Of a stretch of 64,000 nt of DNA, positions 58,380 through 64,000 are shown one piece after another. A model generated the notes under the pieces. The model searched no databases, was not told where the DNA came from, and saw only the letters and a program-made list of their open reading frames with translations. The stretch's first letter is position 1. Each line of letters opens with the position of its first letter. Both the position numbers and the translations under genes were made by a program. The DNA comes from Streptomyces sp. P9-A2. GTDB lineage: Bacteria; Actinomycetota; Actinomycetes; Streptomycetales; Streptomycetaceae. The stretch spans positions 248,001 to 312,000 of the forward strand of contig NZ_JAZIFX010000001.1 of the NCBI RefSeq assembly GCF_036634175.1, read 5' to 3'.

Positions 58380-59083
58380 CCGCCGTCCTCCCCCCGCCCC
58401 GCGCCTCCGCCGGGCTGCTGCGCCCGCGCCGTCTGACCCGCATCGAGGACGGTGGACGCCTGCACGCCCTGCTGTGGACTCCCGGGCCGGGCATGCGGAT
58501 GATCAGCAGCGCGGTACTGGGCGGCGGCATCGGCGAACGGTGCTGGGTCCTCAACGCCCAGGTCTCCCACGGGTACGGGCGCACCGACCCGGACCGGCAC
58601 CTCGCCGAACTCGCCGCGGACGCGGGCGCGCGCGGCCCGGGGGTCGGTCTGATGACGGCCGCCGACGTCTCGGCGTATGCCCACGCGCACGACAACGGCG
58701 CGGAGGCGATCGTCACCTCGGGCATCGACGTACGCGGCTGGGCGGCGGTCCCCGAGGCCCAGGAGGCGGCCTCGGGAGGCGGTGCGCGGGTGCCTGGCAC
58801 GATCAACATCGTGGTGGCGCTGCCGGTGCCGCTCACCGACGCTGCTCTGGTCAACGCGGTGGCCACCGCGACGGAGGCGAAGACGCAGGCCCTGCTGGAG
58901 GCCGGTCACGACTGTTCCGGCACCCCCACCGACGCGGTGTGCGTCGCTGCCCGCGCCCCCTCCTCCGGCGAGACGCCGCACGCCTTCGCCGGGCCACGCT
59001 CCCCCTGGGGAGCACGGCTGGCACGCGTCGTCCACCGCGCGGTGCACGACGCGACCCCCTCACCGTCACCGTCCTCGCTCTGA
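58376..59083 (+). CDS. cbiZ: Adenosylcobinamide amidohydrolase
   Basis: 235 residues from GTG 58376; GAGGAG is 9 bases upstream. Contains ERCWVLNAQVSHGYGRTDPDRHL, GVGLMTAADV, PGTINIVVALPVPLTDAALVNAVATATEAKTQAL and CSGTPTDAVCVAA, the conserved blocks of CbiZ. It removes the aminopropanol arm from adenosylcobinamide so that adenosylcobyric acid can re-enter cobalamin synthesis. No other cobalamin or B12-transport gene is near. Its coupling to a sigma-regulatory ATPase gene is unusual. Confidence 0.88.
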   Translation: MTAVLPPPRASAGLLRPRRLTRIEDGGRLHALLWTPGPGMRMISSAVLGGGIGERCWVLNAQVSHGYGRTDPDRHLAELAADAGARGPGVGLMTAADVSAYAHAHDNGAEAIVTSGIDVRGWAAVPEAQEAASGGGARVPGTINIVVALPVPLTDAALVNAVATATEAKTQALLEAGHDCSGTPTDAVCVAARAPSSGETPHAFAGPRSPWGARLARVVHRAVHDATPSPSPSSL

Positions 59084-59159
59084 GCGGTGGCGCCCCGGCG
59101 ACCCGGGCCGTGTCCTATCGCCCGGCCGGCCGGGCGGCAGGACTCCGGACGCCGGAACG

Positions 59160-59684
59160 TCAAGGCGCGTCTCCGAGTCGGGTGCGGGTGCCGTTGTGGC
59201 CGGGTTCCGGCGCGACGACCTGGCCGAGCGGGCGGCGGCGTTCCCACTCGGCGGCCTCGGTCTCGCAGAGCTCCGTCAGCCTGGCGAGCATGGCACGGTG
59301 GCGGACCTGGAGCAGTGCCTCCACTACCAGATTGTGCAGCCGGCCGCCGACGCCCCGCAGGGGGTGTTCGTCCACGATCACCAGGCATTCCTCCCCCCAG
59401 GGCCGCAGCTCGATGGCGATCCGCGCCGTGCCGAAAGCGCCCGCCCAGGCCTCGAGTTCCAGTGTCTTCCCCCACTCGCAGCGCCGGACGACCGTCTCGT
59501 CGGACAGGCGAACGGGCCCCAGCCGCACCTCGTACCGGATCGCCGCTCCGAGCCGGGGCCACTGCCCGCGCACCGGCTTCGACGACGAGGTCCCCACCAC
59601 CCAGTCCGCATAACGGCTGCCGTCCGCGAGGACGTCCCAGACCGTCTGCGGGCTCGTTCTGATCAGATGCTGCCGAACCGCCAC
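59160..59684 (-). CDS. SRPBCC (START/Bet v1-like) family protein
   Basis: 174 residues from GTG 59684, with GGAGG 5 bases before it. AVRQHLIRTSPQTVWDVLADGSRYADWVVG is the standard N-terminal strand-helix of polyketide-cyclase/SRPBCC proteins, continuing with a seven-strand sheet and a long C-terminal helix (LHNLVVEALLQVRHRAMLARLTELCE). These bind hydrophobic ligands; no catalytic residues are identifiable. It is 77 bases downstream of the MpaB-type gene in the same direction. Confidence 0.85.
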   Translation of the reverse strand: MAVRQHLIRTSPQTVWDVLADGSRYADWVVGTSSSKPVRGQWPRLGAAIRYEVRLGPVRLSDETVVRRCEWGKTLELEAWAGAFGTARIAIELRPWGEECLVIVDEHPLRGVGGRLHNLVVEALLQVRHRAMLARLTELCETEAAEWERRRPLGQVVAPEPGHNGTRTRLGDAP

Positions 59685-59761
59685 TACGACCTCCCGTGTC
59701 CGGAACCGTACGAGCGCACCAGCCGGCACCGGGTGCCCGTCCGCGGACGGGCCGACACCTG

Positions 59762-60682
59762 TCAGCCCTTGGCTTCCCACCCGGGTACGGGCGGGCGCGG
59801 GCGCTGTCCGCGTCGTGCGGGCTCGCCCGGCGCCAGGGCCCAGCGGATGCCGGCGGTGACGGCGATGCCGAGCGGGAGGACCACCACGCCCTCGGCGGGC
59901 GGCACCCTGGGCAGCCGCAGCGCGCGCGAGGCCCAGAGGGGCAGCAGCGACACCGCGCCGGCGGCGAGGGCACCGTACGGCGGCCGGGCGAGCACCGGCA
60001 CGGGCGGGTGGAGCAGCAGGAAGCGCGCCACGCTGCGCGCCTCGGGCGTGGAGCGCAGTTCGCCCCGGTAGGCGGCGAGACGGTCGGTGAGCTCGGCACG
60101 GTTCGTCGGCGGGTCGGGCACACCGAGCGCGATGGCGATGCGCGCCATGTCCTCGACGTACGCGTCACAGCCGGCGGCATCCAGTGGCCGGGCGCCGAAG
60201 CGCTGGTGGGCGCGGAGGAAGCAGTCGACCTCCGCGATGTGCACCCAGCACAGCAGACGGGGGTCGGCGGCGTGGTACTCCTGACCGTCGGGGGTGGTGC
60301 CGTGCACCGTCGCGTGCACGGCCCGCACCCGGTCGACCGCCCGCTGGGCGCTGTCGGCCGGGCCGTAGGTGGTCATGGCGAGGAAGGTGCTGGTCCGCTG
60401 GAGGCGCCCCCAGGGATCGCCACGGAACCCCGAGTGCCCCGCGACAGCGGCCATGGCCAGCGGATGGAGTGACTGGAGCAGCAGCGCCGACAGCCCGCCG
60501 ATGAACATCGAGGCGTCCCCGTGCACCTGCCGGACGGGTCGCTCGGGGCCGAACCAGCGCGGGCCGGGCGCGCTGTGGATACGGGCACGGTTGTCGGGAC
60601 CGTCCGGTCCCGCCACCCGGGAGAAGATCGCGTCGCCGATCCGGTCGCGCAACAACCGGCCGTTGTCCGAGAGGAGTCCCAT
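59762..60682 (-). CDS. Oxygenase MpaB family protein (DUF2236)
   Basis: 306 residues from ATG 60682 with AAGGAGG 11 bases upstream. Conserved histidine-rich helices: SLHPLAMAAVAGHSGFRGDPWGRLQRTSTF, LCWVHIAEVDCFLRAHQRFG and the C-terminal LPL repeats. The pattern matches the DUF2236/MpaB/latex-clearing-protein (Lcp) heme family, in which an Arg/Thr/His network binds heme b for oxidative cleavage. No signal peptide, so this is not a secreted rubber oxygenase. Substrate unknown. Confidence 0.88.
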   Translation of the reverse strand: MGLLSDNGRLLRDRIGDAIFSRVAGPDGPDNRARIHSAPGPRWFGPERPVRQVHGDASMFIGGLSALLLQSLHPLAMAAVAGHSGFRGDPWGRLQRTSTFLAMTTYGPADSAQRAVDRVRAVHATVHGTTPDGQEYHAADPRLLCWVHIAEVDCFLRAHQRFGARPLDAAGCDAYVEDMARIAIALGVPDPPTNRAELTDRLAAYRGELRSTPEARSVARFLLLHPPVPVLARPPYGALAAGAVSLLPLWASRALRLPRVPPAEGVVVLPLGIAVTAGIRWALAPGEPARRGQRPRPPVPGWEAKG

Positions 60683-60820
60683 GGCTCGTACCGCCTCCTT
60701 GCGTCCGCGACGACCGGCCGGCACCCCGCCGCCGTGCCTGCTCCTACGCCTGTCCGCTCCCCGTCCAGTACCCGCGATCCGCCGGATCACGGCACTCGCT
60801 TCGGACCCTCGCGGCACGCC

Positions 60821-61087
60821 TCACGGAACGTCTCCCCTCCAGTCGAACACTCTCACGTCCCCGGCACGGGGCACGTACACGGCGCGGCCGCCCGTGCCGT
60901 AGCGGCCTATCTCGGTGGGCAGTCCGACGCCGTCCCGCAGTTCCGTCCCGGAACGGTCGGTGATGTCCAGCAGCAGACCGTCCAGCGGCCCGCCGGCCAG
61001 TTCCACGTACGACCGCCCGTCACGCGGTCCCGGATCGTCGTGGTCCGCCCCGTAGACCCGGCCGCGCATGAACTCCAGCTCGTCCAT
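60821..61087 (-). CDS. Hypothetical 88-residue protein
   Basis: Small acidic protein with YVELAGGPLDGLLLDITDRSG and a C-terminal VYVPRAGDVRVFDWRGD. The GGPLDG segment and overall size recall small conserved Streptomyces proteins of unknown role. No signal or membrane span. The ribosome site is weak. It precedes the MpaB-type gene on the same strand. Confidence 0.6.
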   Translation of the reverse strand: MDELEFMRGRVYGADHDDPGPRDGRSYVELAGGPLDGLLLDITDRSGTELRDGVGLPTEIGRYGTGGRAVYVPRAGDVRVFDWRGDVP

Positions 61088-61190
61088 ACCGGCAGGGTGG
61101 CATCCACCACTGACAATCGCCGCCCCGTACCGGAACGGAGCCGGGGTTCTGGCCTGTCCCGCGTCCGCTCCGGCCGGGTGGTGCGGGAGG

Positions 61191-61799
61191 TCAACGGGCG
61201 CCCGTCCAGCTGTGGGCGACGTCGATGACGAGGCGGTCCTGGAGCTGGAGCACCCGGAACGGCAGCCGGGCGCGCAGCCCGAGCCCGAGCTGGGTGTCGC
61301 CCTCGAAGCTGGCGGCGAACCGGGTGTCCCTGAAGGTGCGGTATCCGGCCGGGTTCACGCCCGGCAGCGGCTGTCCGGCGCGGGCGGGATAGGTGGGCTC
61401 ACCGGTCTCGGGGGCATAGGAGGGTGCGGCCACCCGTACTTCGAGGACGGCGTCGCCGGCGACGGGGAGGTGCGTGCCGGAGCCGTCCTGGTACAGCCGG
61501 TCGACGTACCGGACCGTGTACCCCACCGCTCCGGCGCTGCCGCCGCCGCCCGCGCCCGGCAGATCGACGACCATCCGGTCGTAGCAGTCGTGGCGGCCGG
61601 TCCTGACGTCGCGGACCGGTGTGGTCGTGGCGGTGTCGGCCGTATCGCTCTTGGCCAGGCTGCCCCAGCCGGTGGGGCATGCCGTGGACGGGGCCGGCGC
61701 CGCCGGAGCGGCGGACGGGGCGGCGACGGCTGGAGCCACCGCCGTACTCAGCGCGGCGCCTACGAGCGCCAGGGTCACGTAGACAGTTCTGGTTTGCAT
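61191..61799 (-). CDS. Secreted protein with AMIN-like beta domain
   Basis: 202 residues from ATG 61799. Signal peptide (YVTLALVGAALSTAVAPAVAA), then a beta-rich domain with HDCYDRMVVDLPG, YRTFRDTRFAASFEGDTQLGLGLRARLPFRVLQLQDRLVIDVAHSW. The last block matches AMIN-type domains that bind peptidoglycan or other glycans. Two Cys (ACPTG, HDCYD) may form a disulphide. Divergent from the SpoIIE phosphatase gene. Confidence 0.8.
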   Translation of the reverse strand: MQTRTVYVTLALVGAALSTAVAPAVAAPSAAPAAPAPSTACPTGWGSLAKSDTADTATTTPVRDVRTGRHDCYDRMVVDLPGAGGGGSAGAVGYTVRYVDRLYQDGSGTHLPVAGDAVLEVRVAAPSYAPETGEPTYPARAGQPLPGVNPAGYRTFRDTRFAASFEGDTQLGLGLRARLPFRVLQLQDRLVIDVAHSWTGAR

Positions 61800-62045
61800 G
61801 ATTTTCTGCCCCCAGGGTTGTATCCAGCTGATATCGGGTGGGACGAGCGGGTTCACCCAAAGGTTGCGTTCTTCCGGGCAGATCCCGTTTCACGCCCGGA
61901 GCACGTCCACAGCATGTCCGGTTCATACCCGGGGCGCCTCCGGGCCGGGCACGGGACCGTCCGCCGTCGCGCCGGAGCGCCGGGCATGGCACATCCTGGT
62001 GGGGAGCGAACGATGTCCTGTGCGTCCGCACCGGGAGGACGCGAG

Positions 62046-64000
62046 ATGGAAGAGGCAGCCGCCGTACCGGCCGGAGAACGGCCGGGAGACCGGCACGGCC
62101 CCGGCCCGGACGCGGGCGGGGCCGAGGACGCGGGGCGGATCGAGGATGTACTCGCACAGCCCTTGGTGGCGGCGGTCGAGGCCTTCGGAGGGTACGGCGG
62201 CCTGGTGTACCTGAGGTCGCGCGACCGGCGTTCGCTGGTGCTGTGCCTGGTGGCCGGGATGCCGCGATCGCTGCTGAGGCCCTGGTGGCGGGTGCCGATG
62301 GGCGGCGCGCTGCCGATGGCCGAGGCGTACCGCTCGGGCGGGCGGCTGTGGCTGCCGGACGAGCGGGCGACGATGCTGCGCTTCCCTCAGCTCACCGCCG
62401 CGCTGCCGTACTCGTTCGCCTCCGCCTACCAGCCGGTGAGGGTGGACGGGGAGATCGTCGGAGTCCTGGTCGTACTGCGGTCGGCGACCCGGGACCCGAT
62501 GGGCGCGGCCGCGGTGGCGCGCGTGCTGCACGACGCGGGGCGGAGCATGGAGGAGCGCCTCACCGGGTTTGTGGGGGCATGTCGTACGGGCGGGCTCGGC
62601 GGGCCGGCTCCTGGTGGGGGCGCTCGTCGACGCGGCGGGCGGGGTCACCGCGGCGGAGGCCGCCGAGCGGCTGCCCGACGGCCTGCTCTCGCTCGACCAG
62701 GACGGCCGGGTCACCTATGCCAATCACCGCTGTGCGGAGCTGCTGGGCTGCGAGCGGGACGCGTTGCCCGGCCACTACCCCTGGCAGGTGATCACCTGGC
62801 TGCACGATCCGGACTACGAGGACCGCTACCGCGCGGCGATGCTGTCGCAGGAGCCGGTGTCCTATCCGATACGGGATCCGAACGGCGCCTGGCTGGGCCT
62901 CGTGCTCTACCCCGGTGTGCACGGTCTGACCCTCCGTGTCTTCCGCACCGGCCCGCCCGCCGGAGTCGCGGCCGGACCGGAGTCCGAAGCCGCAGCGGCC
63001 CCCGGCGGCGGCACTGCGGGGTCCGCCCAGCCCGGCGCGGACACCGTCGTGCCGCCGCCGGAGGAGGTCGCCGCGCCCCGCGGGGGGGGGGGCTGTACCA
63101 CGTCGTGCAGATGGCCAGTGTGCTCACCGAGGCCGTCACCGTCAGGGACGTGTGCCGCGCGGTCTCCGAACAGTTGCTGCCCGCGTTCGGGGCCCGCGAG
63201 CTGGCTCTGTACACGGTCCGCGACAAGCGAATGTACCTGCTGTGGGAGTCCGGCTACCCGAAGGGCTTCCTCGACACGTTCGAGGGCGTCCCCCTCGACA
63301 CGGAACTGCCCGGCGTGCACGCCCTGACCACGAGGTTCCCGCTGTTCTTCGAGTCGCCGGAGGAGCTGAGCGGTGCGTATCCGGGGATCTCCCTGGACCG
63401 GATGAGAGCCTGGTCGTTCCTTCCTCTGGTCGCGTCCGGCCGTCCGGTCGGCTCCTGCATCCTCGGCTGGGAGACCCTCCACCGGTTCACTCCCGACGAG
63501 CGTTCCGCGCTGATCGCGCTGAGCGGACTGGTCGCCCAGGCACTGGAGCGGGCCCGGTTGTACGACGCGGAGTCCGCCGTCGCGCGCGGCCTGCAGGAGG
63601 GGCTGCTGCCCCACCGGCTGCCCGCGATCGAGGGACTGGTCAGTACCGGCCGCTATCTGCCGGGGACCCAGGGCATGGCCATCGGCGGTGACTGGTACGA
63701 CGTGATCAGGACCGAGCGCGGGGTGGCGCTGGTGATCGGGGATGTGGAGGGGCACAGCGTCAAAGCCGCGGCCGTCATGGGACAGCTGCGCAGCGCCGTG
63801 CACGCCTTCGCCGCCAGCGGGCACCCACCGCAGGAAGTCGTCACGCACACCAACCGGCTGCTGGCCGATCTGGAGACGGATGCCTTCGCCACCTGCTGCT
63901 ACATCGAACTCGATCCGGACACCGGCCACGCTTTCGCGGTCCGGGCCGGCCATCCCCCGCCGCTGCTGCGCCACCCCGACGGCTGTACCGAGGCCCTGGC
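62046..64000 (+). CDS. SpoIIE-type PP2C phosphatase with GAF domains; PAS segment out of frame (runs off the window)
   Basis: ATG 62046 follows GGGAGG by 7 bases. One frame stays open to the window end. Residues 1-175 form a GAF-like domain (LVYLRSRDRRSLVLCLVAG, YSFASAYQPVRVDGEIVGVLVV). From about 62580 to 63092 that frame gives only Arg/Gly-rich noise, while the +1 frame encodes a PAS domain (LPDGLLSLDQDGRVTYANHR). After the G-run at 63082-63092 the original frame again codes sensibly: a second GAF domain (RELALYTVRDKRMYLLWESG) and the phosphatase domain (GGDWYDV, GDVEGHSVKAAAVMGQLR). It would dephosphorylate anti-anti-sigma factors. Either two homopolymer errors or real frameshifts are involved. 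Confidence 0.85.
   Translation, partial: MEEAAAVPAGERPGDRHGPGPDAGGAEDAGRIEDVLAQPLVAAVEAFGGYGGLVYLRSRDRRSLVLCLVAGMPRSLLRPWWRVPMGGALPMAEAYRSGGRLWLPDERATMLRFPQLTAALPYSFASAYQPVRVDGEIVGVLVVLRSATRDPMGAAAVARVLHDAGRSMEERLTGFVGACRTGGLGGPAPGGGARRRGGRGHRGGGRRAAARRPALARPGRPGHLCQSPLCGAAGLRAGRVARPLPLAGDHLAARSGLRGPLPRGDAVAGAGVLSDTGSERRLAGPRALPRCARSDPPCLPHRPARRSRGRTGVRSRSGPRRRHCGVRPARRGHRRAAAGGGRRAPRGGGLYHVVQMASVLTEAVTVRDVCRAVSEQLLPAFGARELALYTVRDKRMYLLWESGYPKGFLDTFEGVPLDTELPGVHALTTRFPLFFESPEELSGAYPGISLDRMRAWSFLPLVASGRPVGSCILGWETLHRFTPDERSALIALSGLVAQALERARLYDAESAVARGLQEGLLPHRLPAIEGLVSTGRYLPGTQGMAIGGDWYDVIRTERGVALVIGDVEGHSVKAAAVMGQLRSAVHAFAASGHPPQEVVTHTNRLLADLETDAFATCCYIELDPDTGHAFAVRAGHPPPLLRHPDGCTEAL
63082..63092. 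repeat. Run of 11 G at a frame junction
   Basis: Eleven consecutive G mark the point where the PAS-encoding frame must return to the main frame of the phosphatase gene. Twelve or nine G would make the PAS frame continuous with the second GAF domain. Such a run is prone to slippage both in cells and in sequencing. Confidence 0.85.

Overview
The DNA is very GC-rich (coding third positions almost all G or C), with GTG and ATGA start overlaps, Tat and lipoprotein signals, a Ser/Thr kinase, a SpoIIE phosphatase and an anti-sigma-type ATPase. This points to Streptomyces. The content (secreted glycosidases, IS elements, orphan genes, a solitary ctaD, an accessory pgm) looks like a chromosome-arm or accessory region. 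No rRNA, tRNA or CRISPR array was seen.

Layout. 1-691: end of an ISL3-family element that has cut into an NRPS gene. 692-4378: the surviving 3' part of that NRPS (partial A, then T, C and an unusual C-terminal domain resembling cyanobacterial acyl-ACP reductase). 4460-7317: TerB-like protein, small membrane protein and a GH16 beta-glucanase with CBM13. 7656-12131: a lipoprotein gene split by a 1.4 kb IS5-family element that carries a passenger gene, then a coupled Ser/Thr kinase fused to a periplasmic-binding domain. 12275-18118: DUF350 protein, lipoprotein, unknown gene, Tat-exported GH78 alpha-L-rhamnosidase behind a LacI-type operator, small secreted protein. 18281-20672: P450 and cofactor-free haloperoxidase. 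20856-25781: glycerolipid block (lipid kinase, alkyl-DHAP-synthase-like flavoprotein, TetR, GlpD). 25867-42140: secreted carbohydrate/peptide hydrolases (M19 plus F5/8C, GH97, GH87 alpha-1,3-glucanase), L,D-transpeptidase, second-copy ctaD, DUF2264 protein coupled to a D-2-hydroxyacid dehydrogenase. 42355-49642: cupin remnant, glycosyltransferase pair, cupin, epoxide hydrolase, MarR remnant, membrane protein, phosphoglucomutase.

The most interesting block is 50226-57484. A tight minus-strand operon encodes all five members of the uncharacterised STM4011-STM4015 set: two radical SAM proteins, an alkaline-phosphatase-fold hydrolase, an ATP-grasp-like protein and a leucine-rich-repeat protein. 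It is divergent from a 108-residue protein and a DUF6745 protein across a shared inverted repeat. The biochemical make-up (radical chemistry, ATP-dependent ligation, phospho/sulfo-ester hydrolysis and a repeat-protein scaffold) is that of a maturation pathway whose product is unknown to me.

57631-64000: small Arg-rich protein, anti-sigma-type ATPase coupled to CbiZ, SRPBCC protein, MpaB-type oxygenase, small unknown proteins, and a GAF/PAS/SpoIIE phosphatase whose PAS segment lies in a different frame between two G-runs. Two copies of one long palindromic element (7.4 kb and 47.1 kb) link distant intergenic regions. All calls rest on reading the sequence and on family knowledge from memory; no searches were run.
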